Shown: positions 43,149 through 52,110, counted from the stretch's first letter. The stretch is 64,000 nt of DNA from Shewanella chilikensis (GCF_002836945.1 NZ_NIJM01000013.1:1-64000), one strand, 5' to 3'. Translations and numbers: made by a program. Notes: generated by a model not told the origin, from the letters alone.

Positions 43149-43780
43149 CCCGGGTAGCCTCCACATCGGCATTGAATTTAACCAAAAAACTGCAGGAAGC
43201 AGGGATCCGTCATCCGGGTCTGTTGCAGGTGGTGGCCAAAACCCCCAGAGAGTTGTTTCTTGATGGCGCATTGGCGCATAAGGCTTATGAAAACACTGCT
43301 CTCCCTATAGGCTCAGGCCAGACCATATCCCAGCCTTATATTGTGGCGAGAATGACTGAGTTATTGTTGGAGCATAATCCTGCCAAGGTGTTGGAAATTG
43401 GTACCGGCTCAGGGTATCAGGCGGCGGTATTGGCGCAGTTGGTGCCTGAACTTTTCACCGTTGAGCGGATCAAAAGCCTGCAAATCCAAGCTCGTCAACG
43501 TCTCAAACGCCTGGATCTACATAATGTCCATTTCAAATACGGTGATGGTTGGCAAGGCTGGCCCAACAGGGCACCCTTCGATGCCATCATGGTGACTGCG
43601 GCGGCCTCTGATATCCCTGCCGCCTTGCTGGAACAGTTGGCTGAGGGGGGAGTATTGGTGATCCCTGTCGGTGATGAGAGTCAGCAGTTGTTGAAGATCC
43701 GTCGGGAAAAGGGACAGTTTATTTCTCAGGTGATCGAGGCGGTGAAATTTGTGCCTTTAATCAGTGGCGGCTTAGCCTGA
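43145..43780 (+). CDS. pcm: Protein-L-isoaspartate O-methyltransferase
   Basis: Repairs isoaspartyl damage in ageing proteins using SAM. Family blocks: [21 protein letters not shown] for substrate binding, the SAM loop [18 protein letters not shown], and [16 protein letters not shown] further on. Length 211 is normal. It is coupled to surE by ATGA overlap and precedes nlpD and rpoS, the classic stationary-phase survival cluster. Confidence 0.97.
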   Translation: MTRVASTSALNLTKKLQEAGIRHPGLLQVVAKTPRELFLDGALAHKAYENTALPIGSGQTISQPYIVARMTELLLEHNPAKVLEIGTGSGYQAAVLAQLVPELFTVERIKSLQIQARQRLKRLDLHNVHFKYGDGWQGWPNRAPFDAIMVTAAASDIPAALLEQLAEGGVLVIPVGDESQQLLKIRREKGQFISQVIEAVKFVPLISGGLA

Positions 43781-43807
43781 TACTTATTACAGCGTGCAGG
43801 AGTATTC

Positions 43808-44746
43808 TTGAATCCATTGCATTTCAGCCAGTTATTGCAACGAAAGACGTCATTGTTTTGGCGTCTTGGCTCAGTGCTGTTGGTCACTCTGGTTTCTGGA
43901 TGTAGTTTTCAGGCTCACAGGCCGGCTCCGGTCGAATCTATTTATGGTGTAAAACGGCCGGCAATAGAAAGAGGCTCAATCCAATCTGATACTTACAAGG
44001 TGAGAAAAGGCGATACCCTTTATTCCATTGCCTGGGGAGCCGGTAAAGACTATGCGCAAATAGCCAAGTTAAATCAGCTAGATAAGTCTTATACCATCTA
44101 CCCTGGACAGGTACTCATTCTTGAAAGTAAAAAAAATGTTAAACACTCATCACGGCTGAACTCGAGTAAAAACTCCAAACCTCAATCTCAAAAACCAAAA
44201 GATAAGGTATATAAAAAACAAACGGTTAAGCAGAAACAGGCCGTTGCTCAAGCTAAGCAAAATAAGCCGAAAAAAACACTTGATCCCAAACCAAAGTCTG
44301 CTTACCCTGTATCCAATGGTAAACAGAATGTTAACCATGTTGTCCACAAGCCGAGTTCGACTCTGCCGGACAAAGTCAGTCGCTGGATATGGCCGGTCAA
44401 TGGCCGGGTGATTGGCGCTTTCTCTGCCAAAGAGCAGGGAAATAAAGGAATCAAGATAGCCGGTAACCGAGGCGATATTATTAAAGCCACTGCCGATGGT
44501 CGGGTGGTCTATGCGGGTAATGCTTTGCGGGGTTATGGAAACCTCGTCATTATCAAACATAGTGATGACTATCTCAGCGCTTACGCCCACGCCGATAAGA
44601 TCTTGGTCAAGGAAAAGCAGCATGTGTCTGCCGGGCAGACGGTTGCGAAGATGGGAAGCACAGGCACCAACCAGGTCATGCTGCACTTTGAGATCCGCTA
44701 CCATGGCCAGTCTGTCAATCCACTCAATTATTTACCCAAACGCTGA
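43808..44746 (+). CDS. nlpD: Murein hydrolase activator NlpD (LysM/M23 lipoprotein)
   Basis: Outer-membrane lipoprotein that activates the amidase AmiC at the division site. The N-terminal signal and lipobox (LVTLVSGCS) are followed by a LysM domain at about residues 60-105 (YKVRKGDTLYSIAWG and then IYPGQVLIL). A very lysine-rich linker (about 110-175) and a C-terminal M23 domain lacking part of the zinc site, as expected for an activator, follow (HFEIRYHGQSVNPLNYL). The start is TTG with GCAGGAG upstream. Length 312. The rpoS promoter usually lies inside nlpD. Confidence 0.93.
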   Translation: MNPLHFSQLLQRKTSLFWRLGSVLLVTLVSGCSFQAHRPAPVESIYGVKRPAIERGSIQSDTYKVRKGDTLYSIAWGAGKDYAQIAKLNQLDKSYTIYPGQVLILESKKNVKHSSRLNSSKNSKPQSQKPKDKVYKKQTVKQKQAVAQAKQNKPKKTLDPKPKSAYPVSNGKQNVNHVVHKPSSTLPDKVSRWIWPVNGRVIGAFSAKEQGNKGIKIAGNRGDIIKATADGRVVYAGNALRGYGNLVIIKHSDDYLSAYAHADKILVKEKQHVSAGQTVAKMGSTGTNQVMLHFEIRYHGQSVNPLNYLPKR

Positions 44747-44824
44747 TTGTTTGGGAGCCAAAATTGGCATATGGAGGATAAAAAACGATGTAAATTAGTT
44801 TGTTAAGGTTTGGGAGAGAATATT

Positions 44825-45781
44825 ATGAGCCGCAAAAATGCTAGCGCACCCGTGGAAGAGCTTGTAGATTTATCCGTAAACGACACGGAAGTGGCGTCGA
44901 AGAAGGAAGAAGCTCTGGCCGAAATGGTTCAGGATGACCTGCAAAAAAACTTAGACGCGACCCAACTTTATCTGAGTGAAATCGGATTTTCCCCTTTGCT
45001 GAGTGCAGAAGAAGAAGTTTTTTTCTCGCGCAAGGCCCTCAAAGGTTGTGAAAAATCACGCAACCGCATGATCGAAAGTAATTTACGCCTCGTGGTCAAA
45101 ATAGCCCGCCGTTACAACAACCGTGGCTTGGCACTCTTGGATCTGATTGAAGAAGGCAATCTTGGTCTGATCCGTGCCGTAGAGAAGTTTGACCCCGAGC
45201 GCGGCTTCCGTTTCTCCACTTATGCCACCTGGTGGATCCGCCAGACCATAGAGCGAGCCATAATGAATCAGACCCGCACCATACGTCTGCCTATTCATGT
45301 GGTGAAAGAGCTCAATGTGTATCTGCGTACAGCCCGGGAGTTGGCCCATAAGCTGGATCACGAACCCACAGCCGAAGAGATAGCCGAAAAGCTGGAACTG
45401 CCGAGCAGTGATGTCAGCAAGATGCTGAAGCTGAATGAGAGGATCACCTCGGTCGACACCCCGATAGGCGGTGACAACGACAAGGCTCTGCTCGATGTGT
45501 TGGCAGACGATGATGAGATGACGCCGGATGCCCAGGTGCAGGAAGAAGACATTTCCAACTCAGTGGTTAAGTGGCTCAATGAGCTTAATACCAAGCAAAG
45601 AGAAGTGCTTGCCAGACGCTTTGGCCTACTGGGATATGAGCCTTCCACTCTGGAAGATGTGGGCTCGGAAATTGGCCTGACCCGTGAAAGAGTGCGGCAA
45701 ATTCAGGTGGAGGCATTGAAACGCCTGCGCGACATACTCTCTTCTCAGGGATTGTCGGTAGAGGCTTTGTTCAAGGCCTAG
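44825..45781 (+). CDS. rpoS: RNA polymerase sigma factor RpoS
   Basis: Stationary-phase and stress sigma factor. The 318 residues contain region 1.2 ([16 protein letters not shown]), region 2 ([49 protein letters not shown]), region 3 ([20 protein letters not shown]) and region 4 ([33 protein letters not shown]). The ATG at 44825 has GGGAGAG upstream and gives the family N-terminus MSRKN; an in-frame TTG at 44810 is not preferred. It ends the ftsB-to-rpoS series and has a clear terminator. mutS, often next in Shewanella, is not there. Confidence 0.97.
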   Translation: MSRKNASAPVEELVDLSVNDTEVASKKEEALAEMVQDDLQKNLDATQLYLSEIGFSPLLSAEEEVFFSRKALKGCEKSRNRMIESNLRLVVKIARRYNNRGLALLDLIEEGNLGLIRAVEKFDPERGFRFSTYATWWIRQTIERAIMNQTRTIRLPIHVVKELNVYLRTARELAHKLDHEPTAEEIAEKLELPSSDVSKMLKLNERITSVDTPIGGDNDKALLDVLADDDEMTPDAQVQEEDISNSVVKWLNELNTKQREVLARRFGLLGYEPSTLEDVGSEIGLTRERVRQIQVEALKRLRDILSSQGLSVEALFKA

Positions 45782-45860
45782 ATAAGTTTGCAATAGCGCC
45801 CAAAGAATCTAATCCCGAACAGATGTATCTGGCGACTTGAAGGGGTTCATGCAAAAGATA

Positions 45861-45893
45861 AAAATCCGATGCTCATATGTCATCGGATTTTTT
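45861..45893 (+). terminator. Rho-independent terminator after rpoS
   Basis: AAAATCCGATG pairs with CATCGGATTTT around a nine-base loop with a T run. It lies 80 bases beyond the rpoS stop. Confidence 0.85.
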
Positions 45894-46152
45894 GTCATTC
45901 AGCTTCGTTGCTTCCCAGCCTCATCCAGCGTCTTGGCAAACAAAACTCGTTAGCATGGCGTCGCCAGCCTCAGGTTCGTACTCGAAGGCCATGAGTTGCT
46001 TTTCGTTTTCGGGCCGGTATCAGGTATTAACCTGGTGGCGCTTCATTGAACTCCTGTGGTTGTTTATCGCCAAAAATCGCCGGTAATCACACTATTTGAC
46101 TTGATTTCAGACCGGCAAGTTGGACCGGACATGCGATCACTTTAAGCATCGG

Positions 46153-46198
46153 CAGATTATGTGTCAGCGCCTTGACAGATTATGTGTCAGCGCCTTGA
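46153..46198. repeat. Perfect tandem duplication of a 23-bp unit
   Basis: Two exact copies of a 23-base unit lie head to tail (46153-46175 and 46176-46198); each contains TGTGTCAGCGCC. Repeated units next to a terminus are a feature of some insertion sequences (IS21 family ends, for example), so this may be the scar of a lost element. That origin is inference; the duplication itself is directly visible. Confidence 0.85.
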
Positions 46199-46299
46199 GC
46201 TGTGTCATATGTTCCGAGCCTGGTTCAACTTGATTATTATCTTTTGGGAAATGTGGGATTTATTTCCAGGTAAGATATTGTTTGGTATATGTTTTTGTT

Positions 46300-46452
46300 A
46301 TGGATTTACACGCATTAGGATTGTTGCCGATAGCGGCTAATGGAGAGGTTTTAAAGATATTTTTATCAGGGTTTCAAGTGTTTAATCCGGAAAATTATGA
46401 CAAAATGGTAGCGTTAATAGAGCTTAAACGAGTCTTTTTCATAATTTTGTAA
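46300..46452 (+). CDS. Possible 50-residue small ORF
   Basis: An ATG-initiated frame of 50 codons that begins MDLHALGLLPIAANGEVLKI and ends with a hydrophobic tail (RVFFIIL). The first 40 residues look protein-like, but there is no ribosome site and the end overlaps the Pho-box-like site of phoB. It could be the stump of a gene cut off by the rearrangement suspected at this junction. I do not recognise it, and chance is possible in such AT-rich DNA. Confidence 0.25.
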   Translation: MDLHALGLLPIAANGEVLKIFLSGFQVFNPENYDKMVALIELKRVFFIIL

Positions 46453-46462
46453 TAAAACTGTC
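46434..46462 (+). promoter_or_regulatory. Pho-box-like site upstream of phoB
   Basis: Three seven-base units spaced at 11 bases (CTTTTTC, TTTTGTA, AACTGTC with ATAA spacers) resemble a weak Pho box, 40 bases before the phoB start. This would allow autoregulation. Confidence 0.5.
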
Positions 46463-46501
46463 CAATAATGGCCACGTGGAAATTCACTGACAGAAACCGT
46501 T

Positions 46502-47191
46502 ATGACTGCAAGGATTTTAATAGTAGAAGATGAGTTGGCTATCCGTGAGATGCTGACTTTTGTTATGGAACAACACGGGTACACCACCAGTGCCGCCGAG
46601 GACTTTGACTCTGCGCTAGCACTGCTCAAGGAACCTTATCCGGATCTTATTCTGCTGGACTGGATGTTTCCGGGTGGTAGCGGTATCCAGTTTGCCAAGC
46701 GATTGAAGCAAGATGAGTTTACCCGCCAGATCCCCATTATCATGCTCACCGCCCGCGGTGAGGAAGAGGACAAGGTCAAAGGCCTGGAAGTGGGCGCCGA
46801 TGACTATATTACCAAGCCGTTTTCCCCCAAGGAGCTTGTGGCTCGCATCAAGGCGGTTCTCAGACGCGCCGCGCCAACCCGCCTGGAAGAAACCATAGAT
46901 GTGCAGGGCCTGACCCTGGATCCTGTCAGCCACAGGGTCACTGTGGGAGATTCCGTGCTGGAGATGGGGCCGACCGAGTTTCGTTTGCTGCACTTTTTTA
47001 TGACTCACCCGGAACGGGTCTACAGCCGTGAGCAGCTGCTGGACAATGTTTGGGGCACCAATGTCTATGTCGAAGACAGAACCGTGGATGTGCATATTCG
47101 TCGCTTAAGGAAAGCTGTGGAGCTGTCCGGGCACGATAAACTGATCCAAACGGTTCGCGGCGCAGGTTACCGCTTCTCTACCCGTATCTAG
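46502..47191 (+). CDS. phoB: Phosphate regulon response regulator PhoB
   Basis: Transcription activator of phosphate starvation genes. The receiver domain has the acidic pocket (VEDE near residue 9) and phosphorylation site Asp53 in [11 protein letters not shown], then [20 protein letters not shown] and the KPF lysine. The OmpR-type winged helix fills the C-terminal half, with [20 protein letters not shown] and the DNA-reading helix [14 protein letters not shown]. Length 229 is exactly normal. It is followed by phoR in the same direction. A Pho-box-like site precedes it. Confidence 0.97.
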   Translation: MTARILIVEDELAIREMLTFVMEQHGYTTSAAEDFDSALALLKEPYPDLILLDWMFPGGSGIQFAKRLKQDEFTRQIPIIMLTARGEEEDKVKGLEVGADDYITKPFSPKELVARIKAVLRRAAPTRLEETIDVQGLTLDPVSHRVTVGDSVLEMGPTEFRLLHFFMTHPERVYSREQLLDNVWGTNVYVEDRTVDVHIRRLRKAVELSGHDKLIQTVRGAGYRFSTRI

Positions 47192-47265
47192 CGGGGTAAC
47201 AATGGGCACGGGCCGGGTTTTGCGTTATCTTGTGCAACCATCGGCCTTTTGCCTGGGCATTTTCT

Positions 47266-48567
47266 ATGTTTGATTCCTATTCGGGTTATCGGCTGTTTTC
47301 CCGTCTGATGCTGTACCTGGCGGCTTGTCTGCTTCTTGGGTTGCTGCTTGGTCAGTTGCTCTTGGTACTGTGTCTGGGAGCTTTTCTATTATTGGGTTGG
47401 CATTATCGCCAGCTTATTCGGCTCAATTACTGGTTGTGGCGCGATCGCCGCTTAACGCCGCCTCAGGGCAGCGGCAGCTGGGAAGGGGTGTTCAATGGCA
47501 TCTATCGCCTACAGGGGAAAAACCGCAAGCGGGTGAGTCAGTTGGCCGGCTTATTGGGACGGTTTCGTCAGGGGGCTGAAGCGCTTCCTGATGCGGCTGT
47601 GGTACTTGATTCAGAGCACAATATCCTCTGGTGTAACAAATTGGCGCAGTTGCTGCTCGGCTTTGTTTGGCCGCAGGATAATGGTCAGCGAATAGATAAC
47701 CTTATCCGGCATCCCGACTTTTCGACCTATTTGAAAAAGGGCCATTACAAGGAGCCGCTGGAGCTGCCGTCCCCGGTTTCGGATAGACGTTTGCTGGAAG
47801 TGCGTTTGATGGCTTACGGCGACAGGCAGCTGTTGCTGATTGCTCGGGATATCACCCGGGTTAGGCAACTCGAGGGAATGCGTAAAGAGTTTGTTGCCAA
47901 CGTCTCCCATGAGCTGAAGACGCCGCTCACTGTGCTGCAGGGATACCTTGAGATGATGCAGAGCATGGCCGAACCTGATTCCCCCAATGTCAAGGCGCTG
48001 GAGTTGATGCAACAGCAGACCGGCCGGATGCAATCCATGGTAGAGCAGCTGTTGGCGTTGTCGCGGATTGAAGATGCCGCCGATATCAACCTGGAACACA
48101 CAGTGGATATGCAGCAGTTGATGACCACCTTAAAAGAGGAGGGCGAAGCGCTCTCCCGTGGCCGCTACCAACTGAGCTTCTATGCCGAACCAGGGCTCAA
48201 TACCCATGGCAATGAGTTGCAGCTGCGCAGTGCCTGCTCCAATCTATTGTCTAACGCCATACGTTACACAGAGCCGGGCGGCAGTATTGAGGTGCGCTGG
48301 CAACGGGTGGCAACCGGCGCCATGTTCAGTGTTAAAGACAGCGGTGAAGGGATTGCACCGCAGCATATCAGTCGTCTGACCGAACGCTTCTATCGGGTCG
48401 ACAGTGCACGCTCGCGGCAAACTGGTGGCAGTGGTTTGGGGTTGGCGATAGTGAAACACGCCCTCAGTCATCACCACAGCGAACTTAAGGTGGCCAGTGA
48501 GCTGGGTAAGGGCAGTACTTTCAGCTTTGTGATCCCGCAGCATCTGCTGGAGCAGCAAGATTCTTGA
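47266..48567 (+). CDS. phoR: Phosphate regulon sensor histidine kinase PhoR
   Basis: Inner-membrane kinase that phosphorylates PhoB when phosphate is low, normally signalled through PstSCAB-PhoU. The 433 residues have two short N-terminal hydrophobic helices (about 13-45), a PAS domain (ALPDAAVVLDSEHNI, CNKLAQLLLG), and the kinase with His215 in ANVSHELKTPLTVLQGYLEM. An ATP-binding domain follows (CSNLLSNAIRYTEPGG, VKDSGEGIAPQH, GGSGLGLAIVKHAL). The ATG at 47266 matches the E. coli N-terminus; an in-frame TTG at 47230 is not preferred. It ends at a terminator. Confidence 0.95.
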   Translation: MFDSYSGYRLFSRLMLYLAACLLLGLLLGQLLLVLCLGAFLLLGWHYRQLIRLNYWLWRDRRLTPPQGSGSWEGVFNGIYRLQGKNRKRVSQLAGLLGRFRQGAEALPDAAVVLDSEHNILWCNKLAQLLLGFVWPQDNGQRIDNLIRHPDFSTYLKKGHYKEPLELPSPVSDRRLLEVRLMAYGDRQLLLIARDITRVRQLEGMRKEFVANVSHELKTPLTVLQGYLEMMQSMAEPDSPNVKALELMQQQTGRMQSMVEQLLALSRIEDAADINLEHTVDMQQLMTTLKEEGEALSRGRYQLSFYAEPGLNTHGNELQLRSACSNLLSNAIRYTEPGGSIEVRWQRVATGAMFSVKDSGEGIAPQHISRLTERFYRVDSARSRQTGGSGLGLAIVKHALSHHHSELKVASELGKGSTFSFVIPQHLLEQQDS

Positions 48568-48592
48568 AGCGCTAGAATGGACGAATGTTATT

Positions 48593-48615
48593 AAGGAGCC
48601 GCTGGCTCCTTTTTG
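48593..48615 (+). terminator. Rho-independent terminator after phoR
   Basis: AAGGAGCC pairs with GGCTCCTT around the three-base loop GCT, followed by a T run, 26 bases beyond the phoR stop. Confidence 0.83.
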
Positions 48616-48812
48616 TTATATGGTGCGAAGGGGAATTACTTTGGTGCTTGTGTCACCGGCAGTAAGCTTCAGATTTTGATTATACAAACTCTTCGCCACA
48701 AAAAGTGAGCGGCTTAAACAGTACCTTTAGTCGAAGGCCCTTTATGTCGAAACTATTGAAACTGTGCTACCGGCTAATTTCAATCCCTTATTGGTTTCGA
48801 ATTTATTTTGGG

Positions 48813-48852
48813 CTGTCATGCAACTGTCATTTTAAAGTCATAGACTTGTCAT
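48813..48852 (+). promoter_or_regulatory. Four-unit Pho box
   Basis: CTGTCAT, CTGTCAT, AAGTCAT and TTGTCAT recur at exact 11-base steps with AT-rich four-base spacers. This is a near-perfect tandem Pho box, 60 bases before the PstS-type gene, so PhoB very likely activates it. Confidence 0.9.
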
Positions 48853-48912
48853 TGTGGCAATTGATACTGGCTGCGTTTTAGAAACCAATTTCGGTAAACA
48901 CTGGAGCAAATA

Positions 48913-49884
48913 ATGAAATTGAAACAGCTTGTCGGTGCGGTGACTCTTACAGCCGCTGGTGTATTCTCAGCAGCATCTATGGCTGCTATCGATCAGTCAC
49001 TGCCAACCTACGAGAAAACAAGTGGCGTATCCGGTAACTTGTCTTCTGTCGGTTCTGACACTCTGGCCAACATGATGACTCTGTGGGCAGAAGAATTCAA
49101 ACAGATGTACCCTAACGTCAACATCCAGATCCAGGCTGCCGGTTCTTCAACTGCGCCTCCAGCTCTGACTGAAGGGACTTCTCAGTTCGGCCCTATGAGC
49201 CGCAAGATGAAGCCAAACGAAGAGGAAGCGTTTGAAAAGCACTTTGGTTACAAGCCAACTGCGATTCGTGTTGCCATTGATGCTCTGGCAGTATTTGTTC
49301 ACAAGGACAACCCAATCAAGGGGCTGAGCATAGAGCAGGTTGATGCCATCTTCTCCTCTACCCATAAGTGTGGTGGCAGCGATATCACTCGCTGGGGTGA
49401 TGCCGGTCTGGACGGAAGCTGGTCTGCCAAGGACATTCAGCTGTATGGCCGTAACTCAGTATCCGGTACTTACGGTTACTTCAAGAAGAAAGCCCTGTGT
49501 AAGGGTGACTTCAAAGCCAATGTGAACGAGCAGCCAGGCAGCGCCTCAGTGGTTCAGTCCGTATCTCAGTCGCTGAACGCTATCGGTTACTCAGGCATAG
49601 GTTACAAGACAGCCGGTGTTAAAGCCGTGGCTCTGTCGAAGAAGGGCGACGACTATATCGCTGCAACGCCAGAGAACGCTGCCAGCGGTACTTATCCACT
49701 GTCACGCTACCTCTACGTCTACATCAACAAGCATCCAAACAAAGAGCTGTCACCCATGCAGCGCGAGTTTGTCCGCTATGTCCTGTCCAAGCAGGGTCAG
49801 CAGGTTGTTGAGAAAGACGGTTATGTTGCACTGCCAAGAAGTGTGATTGCCAAAGACCTGGAGAAGGCTGGTATCCGTCTGTAA
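48913..49884 (+). CDS. pstS: PstS family phosphate-binding protein
   Basis: Periplasmic solute-binding protein for phosphate. The 323 residues have a signal peptide ([19 protein letters not shown], cut near residue 25) and the PstS-like ligand motifs [24 protein letters not shown] and [14 protein letters not shown]. It is preceded by a strong Pho box and ends at a terminator. No pstC, pstA or pstB gene follows, so it must work with a transporter encoded elsewhere or have another phosphate-linked role. The pstS symbol is by family and may not be the orthologue of the operon-borne protein. Confidence 0.88.
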   Translation: MKLKQLVGAVTLTAAGVFSAASMAAIDQSLPTYEKTSGVSGNLSSVGSDTLANMMTLWAEEFKQMYPNVNIQIQAAGSSTAPPALTEGTSQFGPMSRKMKPNEEEAFEKHFGYKPTAIRVAIDALAVFVHKDNPIKGLSIEQVDAIFSSTHKCGGSDITRWGDAGLDGSWSAKDIQLYGRNSVSGTYGYFKKKALCKGDFKANVNEQPGSASVVQSVSQSLNAIGYSGIGYKTAGVKAVALSKKGDDYIAATPENAASGTYPLSRYLYVYINKHPNKELSPMQREFVRYVLSKQGQQVVEKDGYVALPRSVIAKDLEKAGIRL

Positions 49885-49901
49885 GACTTACCCCTTCGAA
49901 C

Positions 49902-49926
49902 AAAAGCCCGCATCGCGGGCTTTTTT
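49902..49926. terminator. Bidirectional terminator after the PstS-type gene
   Basis: AAAAGCCCGC pairs with GCGGGCTTTT around a three-base loop (ATC), with T runs on both strands. It lies between the convergent PstS-type and LysR genes. Confidence 0.86.
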
Positions 49927-49937
49927 GCGTCTGCGTT

Positions 49938-50840
49938 TCAGTCCATGGAAAACAGTGCAGGGGCGCGCTGTTGCATGAACTCGATAAAGAGTTTTACCTT
50001 GAGTGGTTGCTGGCTGCGTTGATGATAGAGCAGGGAGATACGGCGTTTTTCTCCTTTCCACTCCGGCAGCAATACCTGTAGCCGGCCATCTTTCAACTCC
50101 TGTTTGCAAAAGAGCTCAGGGCCGTAAAGAATACCGCCGTCATTCAAAGTTGCGCGGATGGCACCGTGGAGATCCGTCAGGGTCAGGTTGGCCGGGCCGT
50201 CATAATAGAAGGCGTCGCCATCGGGATGGCGCAGCGACCAGTTGAACAGAGGCCAGACCTTGATAACCTTGTGCTGGCTGAGCTGCTGCGGATGATTGAA
50301 TACCGGCGCCTTTCGAAGATACCCGGGGGAAGCCACCAGGCGATAATCCAAGACCCCGAGAGAGCAGGAGACCCAGGAGGAGTCCGGCTGGGTGCCGCCG
50401 ACTATGGCAACATCTATGCCTTTGTCGATAAGGTCCACCACCTCATTGCTTTGGGCGATATGCAGTTTGATATCCGGATAGCACTCGCAAAATTCGTTCA
50501 GTGTCTCGATGAATATCATAGAGATAATCGAGATGGGGGCGGCAATTCTCAAGGTGCCTTCGGGCTTGTCGGCGCAGGTGCCGCTGGCCAGGGCATCAAA
50601 CTGGGCTATCAGTTGCTGATAGCGTTGGAACAACTCCAGTCCCTCTTCGGTCAACCTCAGTTTGCGGGTGGTGCGCATCAGCAGTTGTTTATCCAGCACA
50701 GATTCCAGCTTGGCTAGTTTGCGGCTGACGGTGGCCACCGGCATATTCAGTACTTTGGCGGCCTGGGAGAAACTACCGGCATTGACCAGATGTACAAACA
50801 AGTAGAGCAGTTGCAGTTCGGGAGCCTGATTGTCACTCAT
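49938..50840 (-). CDS. LysR-family transcriptional regulator
   Basis: A 300-residue regulator. The N-terminal helix-turn-helix is clear (LLYLFVHLVNAGSFSQAAKV, VATVSRKLAKLESVLDKQLL), followed by the linker helix and a substrate-binding domain (LRIAAPISIISMIF, DLIDKGIDVAIVGG). It resembles the CrgA/AaeR-like subgroup. It diverges from the AEC transporter gene with a 224-base gap, so it probably controls that transporter; the ligand is unknown. The ATG lies 11 bases after an AGGAAC site. Confidence 0.88.
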   Translation of the reverse strand: MSDNQAPELQLLYLFVHLVNAGSFSQAAKVLNMPVATVSRKLAKLESVLDKQLLMRTTRKLRLTEEGLELFQRYQQLIAQFDALASGTCADKPEGTLRIAAPISIISMIFIETLNEFCECYPDIKLHIAQSNEVVDLIDKGIDVAIVGGTQPDSSWVSCSLGVLDYRLVASPGYLRKAPVFNHPQQLSQHKVIKVWPLFNWSLRHPDGDAFYYDGPANLTLTDLHGAIRATLNDGGILYGPELFCKQELKDGRLQVLLPEWKGEKRRISLLYHQRSQQPLKVKLFIEFMQQRAPALFSMD

Positions 50841-51064
50841 TGCTGTTCCTCAATGTGCCAAGGATATGTTTAAAACGCTTGTCTGCCGATGTCTACGACC
50901 ATAGCGCAATGGCTGGCAGAAAACGGCTGTGGTAACTTGTCGGCAATCTCTGCCGAACTTAACTTAGCTGTACTGATAAGGGCAGGCAAGATACAGAATT
51001 CCCCGCCATTTTCGCAGATCCTCGGCGGGAGTACGACAGTCAAAGTCAGCAAAATGGAAGAAGT

Positions 51065-52018
51065 ATGACTGGAATCATTACTCCGCTGATCTCTGTGTTT
51101 GGCATTATGCTCGCAGGTTCACTGGTACAGAAAAGCAAAATCCTGCCGGATGGTACGGACGCCGCCCTCAATCAATATGTTTACTACATAGCTTTTCCGG
51201 CCATTATGATGATAGTGCTGGCAAGAACCTCTTTCGAGGAGATCTTCCAGTGGCATTTCATCTTCGGTTTCAGCTTGGCAATGATGCTGACCTACCTTCT
51301 GGTGTTGCTGATTTCCGGCTGTTTCAGGGCCGGCCAGGGGGTAGGGGCAATTCGCGCTTTGAATGCCACCTTTGGCAATACCGCCTTTATTGGCATCCCC
51401 ATGATGATGATAGTCTACCCGGGAAACCAGTTGGCGCTGGCCGCGGCGGCCATTGCCAGCCTGTTGTCTGTGGTGATGTTTGCCATCGCCCTGGTGTCGC
51501 TGGAGCTCGCTAGAGATACAGAAAATAAGGCCCATCCTTTGCTGATTATTGTTGAAGCGCTGGCGAAAAACCCGATTGTTATCGGCAGCGCCCTGGGCGT
51601 TGCCGTCTCGGCATCCGGTATGGCTCTGCCGGATGGGATAGAGATGATGATAAGCCAGATAGGCGCCACCTCCAGCCCCTGTGCCCTGTTTGCCATCGGC
51701 ATGGTGTTGGCCAAGGCGACCCGGGTTCGCGGCGCCACCCGTGTACCTGGGCCTTGGCAGTTGGCCGAGCTTTTTGGTATCAACGCCTGCAAGCTACTGC
51801 TGCAACCTCTGCTGGCTTATCTGTTATTGAAAGCCATGGGGATCAGCGGCACCAATCTGCAGATGGGCGTTATCCTTGCGGCCCTGCCTACGGCCGCGAG
51901 TGTATACTTACTGGCGCAGCGTTATGACACCAAGGCCGGGGTCAGTGCTCAGGGGATACTACTGGGCACGCTGATCACCTTTATCAGTTTGCCTTTGATA
52001 GCGGCATGGGCTGTTTAG
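51065..52018 (+). CDS. AEC family transporter (auxin efflux carrier-like)
   Basis: A 317-residue integral membrane protein with about ten hydrophobic segments in two five-helix halves (for example LISVFGIMLAGSLVQ, FHFIFGFSLAMMLTYLLVLL and GILLGTLITFISLPLIAAW). The block LNATFGNTAFIGIPMMM matches the auxin efflux carrier/malonate permease family. Family members move weak organic acids; the substrate is not identifiable. It diverges from a LysR gene that probably regulates it. The ribosome site GGAAGAAG lies directly before the ATG. Confidence 0.88.
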   Translation: MTGIITPLISVFGIMLAGSLVQKSKILPDGTDAALNQYVYYIAFPAIMMIVLARTSFEEIFQWHFIFGFSLAMMLTYLLVLLISGCFRAGQGVGAIRALNATFGNTAFIGIPMMMIVYPGNQLALAAAAIASLLSVVMFAIALVSLELARDTENKAHPLLIIVEALAKNPIVIGSALGVAVSASGMALPDGIEMMISQIGATSSPCALFAIGMVLAKATRVRGATRVPGPWQLAELFGINACKLLLQPLLAYLLLKAMGISGTNLQMGVILAALPTAASVYLLAQRYDTKAGVSAQGILLGTLITFISLPLIAAWAV

Positions 52019-52053
52019 GGAAGAACACAGGGAATAATTAATCGACAGATATT

Positions 52054-52073
52054 TACTGTATAAAAAATCAGTA
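52054..52073 (+). promoter_or_regulatory. LexA (SOS) box 1 upstream of recN
   Basis: TACTGTATAAAAAATCAGTA follows the LexA pattern CTGT, eight bases, ACAG with one mismatch (TCAG). It lies 37 bases before the recN start. Confidence 0.75.
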
Positions 52074-52075
52074 TA

Positions 52076-52095
52076 TACTGTTTATCAATACAGTG
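52076..52095 (+). promoter_or_regulatory. LexA (SOS) box 2 upstream of recN
   Basis: TACTGTTTATCAATACAGTG contains CTGT, eight bases and ACAG with no mismatch. The two boxes are 22 bases apart and overlap the likely promoter, which fits tight SOS repression as in E. coli recN. Confidence 0.9.
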
Positions 52096-52110
52096 TTTTG
52101 GGAATTCATT

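Larger units (their letters stand above)
45782..46501. other. Long intergenic region between rpoS and phoB
   Basis: 720 bases, the longest non-coding stretch here. It holds the rpoS terminator (45861-45893), a doubtful frame of about 70 codons near 45877-46086 with no family signal, a perfect 23-bp tandem repeat (46153-46198), an AT-rich part with a possible 50-residue frame (46300-46452) and a Pho-box-like site (46434-46462). mutS is absent although rpoS-mutS is common in related genomes. Confidence 0.6.
48568..48912. other. Intergenic region between phoR and the PstS-type gene
   Basis: 345 bases. It contains the phoR terminator (48593-48615) and a strong four-unit Pho box (48813-48852) but no gene that I can support. 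The AT-rich stretch 48770-48830 may carry the promoter. Confidence 0.6.

Noticed and set aside
45877..46086. Plus-strand frame of 69 codons after rpoS
   Set aside because: Starts inside the rpoS terminator hairpin; odd composition and no similarity that I can see. It may be a remnant but not a working gene.
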